Of a DNA stretch of 64,000 nt, positions 54,190 to 64,000 are shown piece after piece. The notes below the pieces were generated by a model, which saw nothing but the letters and a program-made list of their open reading frames with translations, was not told where the DNA came from and made no database searches. Source of the DNA: Rhizobium grahamii CCGE 502 (GTDB taxonomy: Bacteria; Pseudomonadota; Alphaproteobacteria; Rhizobiales; Rhizobiaceae); NCBI RefSeq assembly GCF_000298315.2, contig NZ_AEYE02000005.1, positions 62,001 through 126,000 on the forward strand. Reading direction: 5' to 3'. The translations under genes and the position numbers were made by a program. How positions within the stretch are numbered: the stretch's first letter is position 1; each line of letters begins with the position of its first letter.

Positions 54190-55470
54190 ATGAATAAGCT
54201 GTTGGCCGCGATTATAGCCGCGACGCTCGTCGTTGCGGCGCCGTTGACGGCGATGGCAGGTAGTGCCTCCCTTATCCTGGATGCCCGGACAGGCAAGGTG
54301 CTCAGCGCCGAGAATGCCGACGTACTGAATCATCCCGCGTCGCTGACGAAAATGATGACCATCTATATGGCCTTCGAGGCGATCAAGCGCGGCAAGATCA
54401 GCTGGAACACGCCGCTTGTCATGTCGAAATATGCCGCCTCGCGGCCGCCGACAAAGCTCGGTGTTCGGCCCGGCGATTCCATAACTGTTCAAGAAGCAAT
54501 CCTCGGCATGATCACCAAGTCGGCCAACGATGCTGCCGCGGCCATGGCCGAGAAGCTTGGCGGTTCCGAAAGCAACTTTGCAGCCATGATGACGCAGAAG
54601 GCGCGCCAGCTCGGCATGACCCGCACGGCTTTCTACAATGCGTCTGGCCTTCCGGATGGCCGCCAGGTTACGACGGCGCGAGACATGTCCACGCTTGCCG
54701 TGGCCCTCATGCGGAATTTCCCCGGCGAGTATCGTCTGTTCTCGACGGCCAGCTTTACCTTCCGCGGGCGCACGATCCGCGGCCACAACAACCTGATGTA
54801 CCGCTATCAGGGCATGGACGGCATCAAGACTGGTTACACCAATGCGTCTGGTTTCAATCTGGTCAGCGCTGTCAGGGACGGAGACCGCCGCGTCGTCGGC
54901 GTCGTGCTGGGCGGCCGCACTGCCCGCAGCCGCGACGCAAAGATGGCCGGCCTGCTCGACAAGTATCTCGGGCGCTCGCCAGGCGGCGCGAATATGGTCG
55001 CGAGCACAAACTCACGCCAGCCAGTGGAAGTTGCCTCGGCGGCAGATGACGGCGATATGCCGACCCCGGGAACCGCACCGCGCAAGAACGAACTCTCGCC
55101 GAAGGCGCTCGGCTTTCTCAGCGATGCGACGGTTCCAATGGAGCGTCCGTTTGACGCCGCCGATCCCAGCAAAGCTAGCAAGCCGGCCGCAAAGTCTGCC
55201 GCTGCGCCGACAGCAGCCGGCGACTGGCAGATCCAGATCTCTGCTGCATCGAGTGACGATGCGGCGCGCGCCCTGCTTGCCCAGGCCAAGGCCGAGGGCG
55301 GCGCTGCCTTGAAAATGGCCTCGCCCTATACCGAGGCTGTCGGCAATGGCGCGAACAAGATCTATCGCGCTCGCTTCGTCGGCTTCCATAGCCGCGAGGC
55401 GGCTACTTCAGCCTGCGATGCCCTGAAGCAGCGCTCCTACGACTGCATGCTGCTGCCTGATCACGGCTGA
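54190..55470 (+). CDS. dacC: D-alanyl-D-alanine carboxypeptidase with SPOR domain
   Basis: A 426-residue class C penicillin-binding protein. Residues 1-23 are a signal peptide. The S11 peptidase triad is present: SLTK with S51 and K54, SAN at 111-113, and KTG at 213-215. It trims pentapeptides in peptidoglycan. After a linker of about 100 residues the C-terminal part (about 345-425, WQIQISAASSDDAARALLAQ) is a SPOR domain, which binds denuded glycan at the division site. This combination is a common alphaproteobacterial form. AAGGGG lies upstream of the ATG. dacC is used as a family label. Confidence 0.93.
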   Translation: MNKLLAAIIAATLVVAAPLTAMAGSASLILDARTGKVLSAENADVLNHPASLTKMMTIYMAFEAIKRGKISWNTPLVMSKYAASRPPTKLGVRPGDSITVQEAILGMITKSANDAAAAMAEKLGGSESNFAAMMTQKARQLGMTRTAFYNASGLPDGRQVTTARDMSTLAVALMRNFPGEYRLFSTASFTFRGRTIRGHNNLMYRYQGMDGIKTGYTNASGFNLVSAVRDGDRRVVGVVLGGRTARSRDAKMAGLLDKYLGRSPGGANMVASTNSRQPVEVASAADDGDMPTPGTAPRKNELSPKALGFLSDATVPMERPFDAADPSKASKPAAKSAAAPTAAGDWQIQISAASSDDAARALLAQAKAEGGAALKMASPYTEAVGNGANKIYRARFVGFHSREAATSACDALKQRSYDCMLLPDHG

Positions 55471-55528
55471 GGCTTCTGGACTTTCCTGCAGAATCAAGGT
55501 TCTCCTTTGTAAACAAAAGGAGAACATC

Positions 55529-55831
55529 ATGCTGAATGATCTCGCCGAAAAATTCGAGCGTTCCTCTCGGGCCTACGCCGACGCAAACCACATCGAGCGG
55601 GATGCCGACTGGTTTCTGCTGAAGCTGCAGGAGGAAATGGGGGAACTCACCCAGGCGTGGAACCGCGTCAGCGGCAGAGGCCGCCGGAAGGGGAGGTCCG
55701 ATGACGAATTGGCCCGCGATCTCGCCGACGAGACGGCGGATGTGCTCGGCCACATTCTCCTTTTTGCGCACAGGAACGGTTTGGATCTCTCTGCCGCGAT
55801 CAAGCGCAAGTGGCTTTTCCAGGCTGAATAG
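55529..55831 (+). CDS. MazG-like nucleotide pyrophosphohydrolase
   Basis: A 100-residue all-helical protein of the MazG/iMazG superfamily. The metal-binding acidic residues appear as LQEEMGELTQAW (E-E-x-x-E) and DLADETADVLGHIL (E-x-x-D). The small size suits a single-domain member that dimerises. Substrates are usually noncanonical or damaged NTPs. The ribosome binding site AAGGAG is nearly ideal. It converges with the GNAT gene; the stops are four bases apart. Confidence 0.82.
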   Translation: MLNDLAEKFERSSRAYADANHIERDADWFLLKLQEEMGELTQAWNRVSGRGRRKGRSDDELARDLADETADVLGHILLFAHRNGLDLSAAIKRKWLFQAE

Positions 55832-55834
55832 ACT

Positions 55835-56332
55835 TCAAGCCGCGCCGATCCTACGCCGATAGAATTTCGTGTCCAAGGCCATCAGCGGAAACGATCGCGG
55901 AAGCTCGCCTTTCGAAATCTCGATGAAGCTGTTCTTCTCATAGAAGCGATGCGCGGCGAGGAATTTGTCCGTCGTTCCAAGGAAGACATCCTTGACCTGC
56001 TGAACCTCGGCGTGTGCCACCAGTTCCGCAAGGAGCCGGGCCGCGACGCCATGCTCGCGGCCGCGCACGTCAGCCGCAACGAACATCTTGCGCAGTGCTG
56101 TCTGACTGTTGCCGATGTCCTTCAACCCAATCGTGCCGACAATCTGGCTGCCGCGAACTGCGACCCAGAACTGTCCCTTTCCCGACTGATAGAAATCGGA
56201 AATGACGGCGAGATCCGGCTGGTCGTCGGCCGTGATGGAGATGCCGAATTCCTCGCGCTGAATCGGCAGGATCACCGAGAAAACGCCATCGATGTCGCCT
56301 GCAGCGAAGAGTCTGATCTCGATTTCGCTCAT
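55835..56332 (-). CDS. GNAT family N-acetyltransferase
   Basis: A 165-residue GNAT protein. Motif A for acetyl-CoA is VAADVRGREHGVAARLLAEL near residue 95. The first strands begin IEIRLFAAGDIDGVF and the terminal region has AAHRFYEKNSFIEI, a typical GNAT motif B. The acceptor is unknown. I chose the ATG at 56332, which gives the standard N-terminus. It lies 18 bases downstream of tldD on the same strand. Confidence 0.88.
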   Translation of the reverse strand: MSEIEIRLFAAGDIDGVFSVILPIQREEFGISITADDQPDLAVISDFYQSGKGQFWVAVRGSQIVGTIGLKDIGNSQTALRKMFVAADVRGREHGVAARLLAELVAHAEVQQVKDVFLGTTDKFLAAHRFYEKNSFIEISKGELPRSFPLMALDTKFYRRRIGAA

Positions 56333-56349
56333 TGCGGTTCCGTTCTCGA

Positions 56350-57765
56350 CTAGGCCTTCGTGCCGCCGACGGTGATCTGATCCATCCTGAGATGCGGTTG
56401 GCCGACGCCGACCGGGACCCACTGGCCGCCCTTGCCGCAATTGCCGATGCCGGTGTCGAGCTTCATGTCGTTGCCGACCATCGAAACACGCTTCATGGCG
56501 TCGGGTCCGTTGCCGATCAGCATCGCGCCCTTGATCGGTGCGCCGATCTTGCCGTTGTCGATCAGATAGGCCTCCGTGCAGCCGAACACGAACTTGCCCG
56601 AGGTTATGTCCACTTGGCCGCCGCCGAACGAAACGGCGTAGATGCCCTTTCTGACCGACGAGATGATTTCCTCCGGCGTCTTGTCGCCGCCGAGCATGTA
56701 GGTGTTGGTCATCCGCGGCATCGGGACGTGCGCGTAGCCCTGTCGGCGGCCGTTGCCGGTCGGTGCCATGCCCATTAGGCGGGCATTCTGCCGGTCCTGC
56801 ATGTAGCCGACGAGCTTGCCGTTTTCGATCAGTACGTTGTAGGCGGACGGCGTGCCCTCGTCGTCGATCGTGATCGAGCCGCGCCGGTTGTCGATCGTGC
56901 CGTCGTCGACGACAGTCACGCCGGGTGCCGCGACCATCTGGCCGAGAAGGCCGGCAAAGGCCGACGTCTTCTTTCGGTTGAAATCGCCTTCAAGCCCATG
57001 ACCGACCGCTTCGTGCAGCATGACGCCCGGCCAGCCGGAGCCGAGCACGACGTCCATGGTGCCTGCCGGCGCCTCGATCGCCTCCAGATTTACCAGCGCC
57101 TGCCGCAAGGCCTCGTCGGCGCCGTATTGCCAGTTGTCTTCGGCGATGAAATCGCCGAAGCCGATGCGGCCACCGGTGCCGTAGGAACCGCTTTCCTGAC
57201 GATCGCCTTCGCCTGCAATGACCGAGATGTTGATACGCGTCATCGGCCGGATGTCGCGAACGCGGTGACCGTCGGCCCGCAGGATGTCGACGACCTGCCA
57301 GCTGGCAGCGATCGATGCGGTGACCTGACGGACCTTGGGGTCCTTGCCGCGCAGATAGGCGTCGATGTCCTGCAGCACCTTGACCTTCTCCTCGAAGGTC
57401 GGCGTGCCGATTGGGTTCTCGTCGGAGTAGAGTTTCTTGTTGGTCCGCTGGGGAGCCGCCGCATAGCTGCCGGAATGACCGCGGGTGACTGCGCCAACCG
57501 CATCGGCCGCGCGCTTCAGGGCGGCCACCGAAAGGTCGCCCGCATGCGCGTAGCCGACGGCTTCGCCGGCAACCGCGCGCAGGCCAAAACCCTGCTCGGT
57601 GTTGAAGCTGCCGCCTTTCAAGCGTCCGTTATCGAACATCAACGACTCTGCCTGGGCATGTTCGATGTAGAGCTCCCCGTCGTCCGCGCCCGAAAGCGCT
57701 TCGGCAACGAGCGAACGCATCTTCGCTTCGTCGGCATCGAAAAGCGTTAGGAGATCCGTATTCAT
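56350..57765 (-). CDS. tldD: Metalloprotease TldD
   Basis: A 471-residue PmbA/TldD protease. The zinc site HEAVGHGLEGD (HExxxH) lies near residue 252. Other family blocks are AESLMFDNGRLKG, GFGLRAVAGEAVGYAH and GAPIKGAMLIGNGPDAMK. With PmbA (TldE) it degrades unfolded peptides and matures some RiPPs such as microcin B17; no RiPP genes are nearby. pmbA is not in the window. It lies next to ialB, as is common in rhizobia. Confidence 0.96.
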   Translation of the reverse strand: MNTDLLTLFDADEAKMRSLVAEALSGADDGELYIEHAQAESLMFDNGRLKGGSFNTEQGFGLRAVAGEAVGYAHAGDLSVAALKRAADAVGAVTRGHSGSYAAAPQRTNKKLYSDENPIGTPTFEEKVKVLQDIDAYLRGKDPKVRQVTASIAASWQVVDILRADGHRVRDIRPMTRINISVIAGEGDRQESGSYGTGGRIGFGDFIAEDNWQYGADEALRQALVNLEAIEAPAGTMDVVLGSGWPGVMLHEAVGHGLEGDFNRKKTSAFAGLLGQMVAAPGVTVVDDGTIDNRRGSITIDDEGTPSAYNVLIENGKLVGYMQDRQNARLMGMAPTGNGRRQGYAHVPMPRMTNTYMLGGDKTPEEIISSVRKGIYAVSFGGGQVDITSGKFVFGCTEAYLIDNGKIGAPIKGAMLIGNGPDAMKRVSMVGNDMKLDTGIGNCGKGGQWVPVGVGQPHLRMDQITVGGTKA

Positions 57766-57848
57766 GTCTTTTGCTCCGCTGAAGCAGGAATGCTTTCAGC
57801 CGATGTAGGTCCGGGGGACGGTTCGAGCAAGCCCGAAAATCAAGACGA

Positions 57849-58436
57849 TCAGGGGAGGGCGTCGTAGCCTTCGGCAAAGCCCTTGAGATCAACGGGGATG
57901 CCGATCCCTTCCTCGGGCGTCTGGAAGACGATGAAGGTGGCGCTGGCGCCGCTGCGGAAGGTCTTCAGCAGCTCGTCTTCAAGAACAACCTCGGCATAGC
58001 AGCCGTCGGCAAAGCAGCGGACGAAATAGGCGCGGCCGATATCCTTGCCGTCGACATTGAGACCAAGGCCATTCGGCAGCAGGACGCCGAGAGGCGCCAG
58101 AACGCGCAGTATCTTCGACTTTCGGTCAGCGGTCTTCAGCACCACGACGGAGAGACCGACTTCCGGCCGGTCTTCGGCGATCACGTTCTGCATCAGCGCG
58201 CACTGCTCAGCCGAGGCGCCGGCGGGCTTGTCGCACACCACAGACCATGCCCCATGGTTCGACTTTACGGTGCCGGGCGCCTGCGGCTGCGTCTGCCCAG
58301 GCTGTGCCTGCGACGTCGGCGGCGTTGGCGCTGGCTGCCCCGGCGCGGGTTGCTGCTGGGCGAAGGCGGGAGCAGTCGCTGCGGCCGCAATGCACGCTGT
58401 CAGCACGAAGGGCCGTGCGAGGGAACGGAAACCCAT
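57849..58436 (-). CDS. ialB: Invasion-associated locus B (IalB) family protein
   Basis: A 195-residue exported protein. A signal peptide (MGFRSLARPFVLTACIAAA...AFA) precedes a Gln/Pro-rich linker (QPAPGQPAPTPP) and the IalB domain (about 60-190: GAWSVVCDKPAG, EQCALMQNVI, RAYFVRCFADGCYAEVVL) with four cysteines. IalB proteins are periplasmic or surface proteins first noted in Bartonella invasion and widespread in alphaproteobacteria. The ATG at 58436 begins the signal peptide. It is divergent from coxB. Confidence 0.92.
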   Translation of the reverse strand: MGFRSLARPFVLTACIAAAATAPAFAQQQPAPGQPAPTPPTSQAQPGQTQPQAPGTVKSNHGAWSVVCDKPAGASAEQCALMQNVIAEDRPEVGLSVVVLKTADRKSKILRVLAPLGVLLPNGLGLNVDGKDIGRAYFVRCFADGCYAEVVLEDELLKTFRSGASATFIVFQTPEEGIGIPVDLKGFAEGYDALP

Positions 58437-58774
58437 GAAAACCTCTGCAATTCGAATCAGTGCCGCTAAGTTGGGGCGCGCCACCAAAAATGAAAAGCCC
58501 CACCCGCTGAAAAGCCGGGGACTACGGCGGAAATGGGACGTTTATCCGAGAATGTTGGTGCGACGGCACCGACAACAAGCGATATTTCACTGATTGCAAC
58601 GAAAAAGATGGAATGTTTCGCTATGCTTGGGTCAATGTGTTTGAAAGCGAAAATGCCGCACGAACAAACGCTTTGGGCTGTTGCGATCAATGACAAACTG
58701 TGGTTTGAAGCGCTGAGATGGCAAGGATTCTGTGCGTGATTTTGCGCAGATCAGCGCTCGAGGGAGATTTTAAG
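58437..58774. other. 338-base intergenic region between ialB and coxB
   Basis: The region holds the divergent promoters of ialB and the cytochrome oxidase operon. A frame reaching upstream of coxB (from 58718) lacks similarity and is ignored. I see no FNR/FixK dyad, riboswitch or RNA gene. The GC content drops near 58590-58680, where a promoter is most likely. Confidence 0.5.
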
Positions 58775-59668
58775 GTGATTAAGAAGGCTTATGCAGCTCT
58801 GACCGCGCTGGTCTGTCTGCTTTTTGCTTCCGGCAGTTATGCCGACCAACCGATGCCGTGGCAGGCGACATTGCAGCCGGCAGCCACGCCGATCATGCGG
58901 GACATTCATTGGTTCGAACAATATACCCTGTGGTTTATCGTTCCGATCACGCTCTTCGTTCTGGTCCTTCTTATCGTCGTCTGTCTCAAGTTCCGCGCCG
59001 GCGCAAACCCGGTGCCGTCCAAGACGAGCCACAATACGATGATCGAAGTTGCCTGGACCGTGGGACCGGTCCTCGTGCTTCTCTTCCTCGCTGTGCCTTC
59101 GTTCAACCTCTTGACCGCCCAGTTGACCTTGCCGGAAAATCCTGACGTCACCATCAAGGCGACCGCGACGCAGTGGCAGTGGAATTACGAATATGAGGGC
59201 TCGGGCGAAAACCCGCTCGCCTTCGATTCCTTCCTGCTCAAGGATGCCGACCGCGCAGCCGCCGGCAAGGAAGACAAGGCGATCTATCCGCGCCTGCTGA
59301 CTGTCGACAACGAGCTTGTTCTGCCCGTCAACAAGACCGTCCGCGTTCTGGTGACCGCTGCCCCGACCGACGTCATTCACGCATTCGCCATGCCGTCCTT
59401 CGGCGTCAAGATCGACGCCGTTCCGGGTCGCCTGAACGAAACCTGGTTCCGCGCCGAGCGCGAAGGCCTGTTCTACGGCCAGTGCTCCGAGCTCTGTGGC
59501 AAGGATCATGCGTTCATGCCGATCGCCATCCGCGTCGTTTCCGAGGACAAGTACAAGCAGTGGCTCGCCGGTGCCGCTACCGACTTGCCGGGCGCGTACA
59601 AGACACTCATGGCCGCAACCGATGGTGCCGCAAGCACCGTCAACGTTGCCGAAAACGTCGCACAGTAA
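58775..59668 (+). CDS. coxB: Cytochrome c oxidase subunit II
   Basis: A 297-residue subunit of the aa3 oxidase. After a signal peptide (IKKAYAALTALVCLLFASG) come two transmembrane helices and a periplasmic cupredoxin domain. The CuA ligands are in the C-x-E-x-C-G-x3-H-x2-M arrangement (QCSELCGKDHAFM), with the other His in TDVIHAFAMPSFGVK. The TQWQWNYEY segment near the electron entry is intact. I chose the GTG at 58775, with GGGAG nine bases upstream. coxA follows after 18 bases. Confidence 0.95.
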   Translation: MIKKAYAALTALVCLLFASGSYADQPMPWQATLQPAATPIMRDIHWFEQYTLWFIVPITLFVLVLLIVVCLKFRAGANPVPSKTSHNTMIEVAWTVGPVLVLLFLAVPSFNLLTAQLTLPENPDVTIKATATQWQWNYEYEGSGENPLAFDSFLLKDADRAAAGKEDKAIYPRLLTVDNELVLPVNKTVRVLVTAAPTDVIHAFAMPSFGVKIDAVPGRLNETWFRAEREGLFYGQCSELCGKDHAFMPIAIRVVSEDKYKQWLAGAATDLPGAYKTLMAATDGAASTVNVAENVAQ

Positions 59669-61390
<1,722 letters not shown>

Positions 61391-61459
61391 GATGCGAGAA
61401 ATTACGACCGCCGCGTGTTACAGTGCGGCGGTCGGCTTACAAGTTTGCAGGACAAGAGA

Positions 61460-62416
61460 ATGACAGTAATCGGCAATCGCAAGGCTCTGGCGCACGACGG
61501 CGAGTTCCGCCTGTCGGAAGCGAGTGCGCGCGATTATTTCGAGCTTTTGAAACCGCGCGTCATGTCGCTCGTGGTCTTCACGGCATTTGCCGGTCTCGTT
61601 CTGGCTCCGGGGCACATCAATCCGGTCCTCGGTCTCATCGCCATCCTTTGCATAGCTATCGGCGCCGGCGCTTCCGGCGCGCTGAATATGTGGTACGACG
61701 CCGATATCGATGCGATCATGACCCGCACCGCCAAGCGTCCGATCCCGGCCGGCCGGATCGCGCCACGGGAAGCGTTGGCATTCGGTCTGGTGCTCTCCTG
61801 TTTTTCGGTGATTATCCTCGGGCTCGCCGTCAATTGGCTCGCAGCCTCGATCCTCGCCTTCACGATTTTCTTCTACGCCGTGATCTATACGATGTGGCTG
61901 AAGCGCTCGACGCCGCAGAACATCGTCATCGGCGGTGCCGCCGGCGCCTTTCCTCCGATGATCGGCTGGGCTTGCGTGACGGGTACCGTCACGATCGACA
62001 GCTTTGTTCTATTCATGATCATCTTCCTCTGGACGCCAGCCCACTTCTGGGCGCTGGCTCTTTTCAAGATGGAAGACTACGAGGCGGTCGGCGTGCCGAT
62101 GCTGCCGAATGTCTCCGGTGAGCGGACCACCAAACACCAGATCGTAGCATACGCGGTGCTGACAGCGATCTGCGGCGTGCTGCCGACGGCTCTCGGCTTT
62201 GCGAGCCTTGGTTACGGCCTGGTTGCCGCCGCGCTTGGCGCGATCTTTATCTACTGTTCCATCGCCGTCTGGCGGATGCCGGACGGCGATGAGAAGATGA
62301 TCCCGGCGAAGAAGCTTTTCGGCTTCTCGATCTTGTATCTCTTCGCGATCTTCTCCGCCCTGATGTTCGACCGGCTCGCTGCCGTGCTCGTTTCTCACAT
62401 GGGAGGCATTCTCTAA
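61460..62416 (+). CDS. ctaB: Protoheme IX farnesyltransferase (heme O synthase)
   Basis: A 318-residue UbiA-superfamily enzyme that farnesylates heme B to heme O for the oxidase. The first motif [19 protein letters not shown] and [16 protein letters not shown] are diagnostic, with about nine hydrophobic helices. I chose the ATG at 61460; a start at 61415 precedes the conserved region. The stop overlaps the coxF start (TAATG). Heme A synthase (ctaA) is not in the window. Confidence 0.95.
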   Translation: MTVIGNRKALAHDGEFRLSEASARDYFELLKPRVMSLVVFTAFAGLVLAPGHINPVLGLIAILCIAIGAGASGALNMWYDADIDAIMTRTAKRPIPAGRIAPREALAFGLVLSCFSVIILGLAVNWLAASILAFTIFFYAVIYTMWLKRSTPQNIVIGGAAGAFPPMIGWACVTGTVTIDSFVLFMIIFLWTPAHFWALALFKMEDYEAVGVPMLPNVSGERTTKHQIVAYAVLTAICGVLPTALGFASLGYGLVAAALGAIFIYCSIAVWRMPDGDEKMIPAKKLFGFSILYLFAIFSALMFDRLAAVLVSHMGGIL

Positions 62417-62550
62417 TGGACGTCGTCAAGCTTACAGAGGCGCAGCGCAAGTCGCGCCGCAACCGCAACGTTGCGCTCGGTCTGGTTTTGGCCGGCCTCG
62501 TCGTGCTTTTTTACACGATTACGATCGTGAAGTTTACGGGGCACGCTTGA
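62416..62550 (+). CDS. coxF: Small membrane protein CoxF, 44 aa
   Basis: A 44-codon gene starting at ATG 62416, which overlaps the ctaB stop by one base (TAATG). It reads [20 protein letters not shown], then a single transmembrane helix ([18 protein letters not shown]), ending KFTGHA. The basic N-terminus should stay in the cytoplasm. Position between ctaB and ctaG matches the coxF of alphaproteobacterial oxidase operons. It ends one base before ctaG begins. Its role in oxidase assembly is presumed, not shown. Confidence 0.88.
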   Translation: MDVVKLTEAQRKSRRNRNVALGLVLAGLVVLFYTITIVKFTGHA

Positions 62551-62551
62551 G

Positions 62552-63157
62552 ATGAGCGGGATGCCGAGCACGCCGCGAAAGCCACGCAACAACGGCGCTG
62601 TCGTTTTCATGTGCCTTGCCTTCGTCTTCGGCATGGGCGCTGCGAGCTATGCGGCGGTTCCGCTCTACCGGATGTTCTGCCAGCTGACCGGCTATAACGG
62701 CACGACGCAACGCGTCGAGCAGGCTTCCAGCGTGATTCTCGACCGCAAGATGCGCGTCACCTTCGACGCCAATGTGGCGCCGGGTCTTGATTGGGAGTTC
62801 AAGCCGGTCGAGCGCGAGGTCAACCCGCGCATCGGCGAAACCATTCAGGTGAATTTCACTGCGGTGAACAAGTCGAACGAGCCGCAGCGCGGTCAGGCTG
62901 TGTTCAACGTGACACCTGGCGAGGCGGGCGTCTATTTCAACAAGGTGCAGTGCTTCTGCTTCAACGAGACCGTTCTGAAACCGGGCGAAAAGCTCGAGAT
63001 GCCTGTCGTTTTCTATATCGATCCTGATATTACCAAGGCTGTGGAATCGAAGGATATCCACACCGTTACCTTGTCCTATACGTTCTATCCGAAAGAGGGT
63101 CCGAAGCCGGTGGCTTCGAATGAGGGTGGAACGGTAAAGCTTGAAAAGAAACTTTGA
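62552..63157 (+). CDS. ctaG: Cytochrome c oxidase assembly protein CtaG (Cox11)
   Basis: A 201-residue copper chaperone that delivers copper to CuB of subunit I. One transmembrane helix (about 15-38, [19 protein letters not shown]) anchors a periplasmic Ig-like domain. The copper-binding cysteines are in VQCFCFNE near residue 132, and the helix-proximal cysteine is in [12 protein letters not shown]. The ATG at 62552 follows coxF by one base. Confidence 0.95.
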   Translation: MSGMPSTPRKPRNNGAVVFMCLAFVFGMGAASYAAVPLYRMFCQLTGYNGTTQRVEQASSVILDRKMRVTFDANVAPGLDWEFKPVEREVNPRIGETIQVNFTAVNKSNEPQRGQAVFNVTPGEAGVYFNKVQCFCFNETVLKPGEKLEMPVVFYIDPDITKAVESKDIHTVTLSYTFYPKEGPKPVASNEGGTVKLEKKL

Positions 63158-63215
63158 TTGAGGTTCGTTTCCGGCTATGCCGGAGCGGAGAGGAAGAGAT
63201 CCGGGGATAGCTTAC

Positions 63216-64000
63216 ATGGCTGATGCTCATCAGAAACATCACGACTACCACATCATTGACCCGAGCCCGTGGCCGATCCTGGCTTCGATCGGCGCGTTCA
63301 TCATCACGTTCGGCGGCGTCGGCTTCATGCGCTACCTCAACGGCGGGTCGCTGCATCTCCTCGGCATCGAATGGGCTCATCCGTGGCTGTTCTTCATCGG
63401 CCTTGCGATCATTCTCTACGTCATGTTCGGCTGGTGGTCGGACACGGTGAAGGAAGCAAACGAGGGCGCCCATACCCGCGTCGTCTCGCTGCACCTTCGC
63501 TACGGCATGATCATGTTCATCGCTTCCGAAGTGATGTTCTTCGTTGCCTGGTTCTGGGCTTACTTCGACGCAAGCCTCTTCCCCAACGAAGCGATTCAGG
63601 CGTCGCGCGTTGCCTTCACCGGTGGCCAGTGGCCGCCGAAGGGCATCGAAGTTCTCGACCCTTGGCACCTGCCGATCTATAACACGGTCATCCTGCTATT
63701 GTCCGGCACGGCCGTTACCTGGGCGCACCACGCGCTGCTGCACAACGACCGCAGGGGCCTGATCCAGGGCCTGACGCTCACCGTTCTGCTCGGTATCTTG
63801 TTCTCATCGGTGCAGGCGTTTGAATACGTACATGCGCCGTTTGCCTTCAAGAACTCGATCTACGGTGCGACCTTCTTCATGGCGACCGGTTTCCACGGCT
63901 TCCACGTTCTGGTTGGTACGATCTTCCTGCTCGTCTGCCTGCTGCGTGCAATCCGCGGCGATTTCACGCCGAAGCAGCATTTCGGCTTCGAAGCGGCGGC
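63216..64000 (+). CDS. coxC: Cytochrome c oxidase subunit III (3' end outside window)
   Basis: The frame is open from the ATG at 63216 to the right edge, 261 codons, without a stop. It starts MADAHQKHHDYHIIDPSPWP and has the helices of subunit III, with GMIMFIASEVMFFVAWFWAY, TAVTWAHHALLHNDR and a late GFHGFHVLVGTIFL. The missing C-terminus should be about 25-35 residues. It ends the visible part of the oxidase operon. Confidence 0.95.
   Translation, partial: MADAHQKHHDYHIIDPSPWPILASIGAFIITFGGVGFMRYLNGGSLHLLGIEWAHPWLFFIGLAIILYVMFGWWSDTVKEANEGAHTRVVSLHLRYGMIMFIASEVMFFVAWFWAYFDASLFPNEAIQASRVAFTGGQWPPKGIEVLDPWHLPIYNTVILLLSGTAVTWAHHALLHNDRRGLIQGLTLTVLLGILFSSVQAFEYVHAPFAFKNSIYGATFFMATGFHGFHVLVGTIFLLVCLLRAIRGDFTPKQHFGFEAA

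Noticed and set aside
58660-58720. Possible FNR/FixK site (TTGCGATCAA) before coxB
   Set aside because: The spacing does not fit the 14-base TTGAT-N4-ATCAA dyad.

Overview
The window looks like chromosomal DNA of an alphaproteobacterium of the order Hyphomicrobiales, most likely family Rhizobiaceae (Rhizobium / Sinorhizobium-Ensifer type). The reasons are the high GC content, the tldD - ialB - coxBA-ctaB-coxF-ctaG-coxC block, the xseB/dxs/tlyA/rlmD neighbourhood, the aroC-ribB and fabI-dnaJ-pdxH neighbourhood, several rhizobial families (BA14K, DUF1217, DUF6101, DUF1344), three chemoreceptor genes of alphaproteobacterial type, and a stress-promoter motif of the rhizobial RpoE2 type. No tRNA or rRNA gene, phage, insertion sequence, CRISPR array or plasmid function was seen. 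Coding density is ordinary and most of the content is core genome.

Layout. 1-5.5 kb: the tail of an unknown gene, a probable small gene, a CadC-like winged-helix/TPR regulator, an sCache chemoreceptor, a DUF523 protein and a small YqaA-type membrane protein. 5.6-13.3 kb: glyS, tex, a cyclopropane fatty acid synthase, a histidine phosphatase and ubiA. 13.4-20.1 kb: DUF6101, a 906-residue protein made of about eight DUF1217-like repeats, a GlcD-type flavoprotein, the tRNA t6A synthase Sua5 and an unknown protein. 20.2-24.5 kb: a glycine-betaine-type Rieske oxygenase, a secreted GH25 muramidase, a BA14K protein behind a near-perfect RpoE2-type promoter, and a CorA/ZntB-type transporter. 24.6-36 kb: an acyl-CoA dehydrogenase/enoyl-CoA hydratase operon behind a LiuR-like operator, a dCache amino-acid chemoreceptor (McpU-like), rlmD-tlyA, a third chemoreceptor broken by an internal frame-shifting deletion, and dxs with a probable leader peptide. 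36-42.6 kb: pirin, xseB, a histone-deacetylase-family protein, a thioesterase, the bioMNY biotin uptake system, a YcaQ-type DNA repair protein and a KTSC protein. 42.6-53.9 kb: ribB (with a degenerate RibA domain), aroC, a CHASE-PAS-PAS-GGDEF-EAL enzyme, DUF1344, a histidine phosphatase, fabI, a DnaJ-like protein, a lipoprotein, pdxH and a polysaccharide deacetylase. 54-64 kb: a DD-carboxypeptidase with a SPOR tail, a MazG-like pyrophosphohydrolase, a GNAT protein, tldD, ialB and the aa3 cytochrome oxidase operon, which runs off the right end inside coxC.

How the genes work together. The cox block encodes oxidase subunits I-III plus heme O synthase and the Cox11 copper chaperone. bioM/bioN/bioY form one ECF-type biotin importer. 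The acyl-CoA dehydrogenase and hydratase are adjacent beta-oxidation-type steps. Three chemoreceptors and a c-di-GMP enzyme make sensory and motility control a recurring theme, but they do not form one locus. I did not find a convincing wholly new multi-gene system. The most interesting leads are the DUF1217 repeat protein, the dxs leader peptide with a Shine-Dalgarno inside a hairpin, the deletion-broken chemoreceptor, and the sequence-supported regulatory sites.
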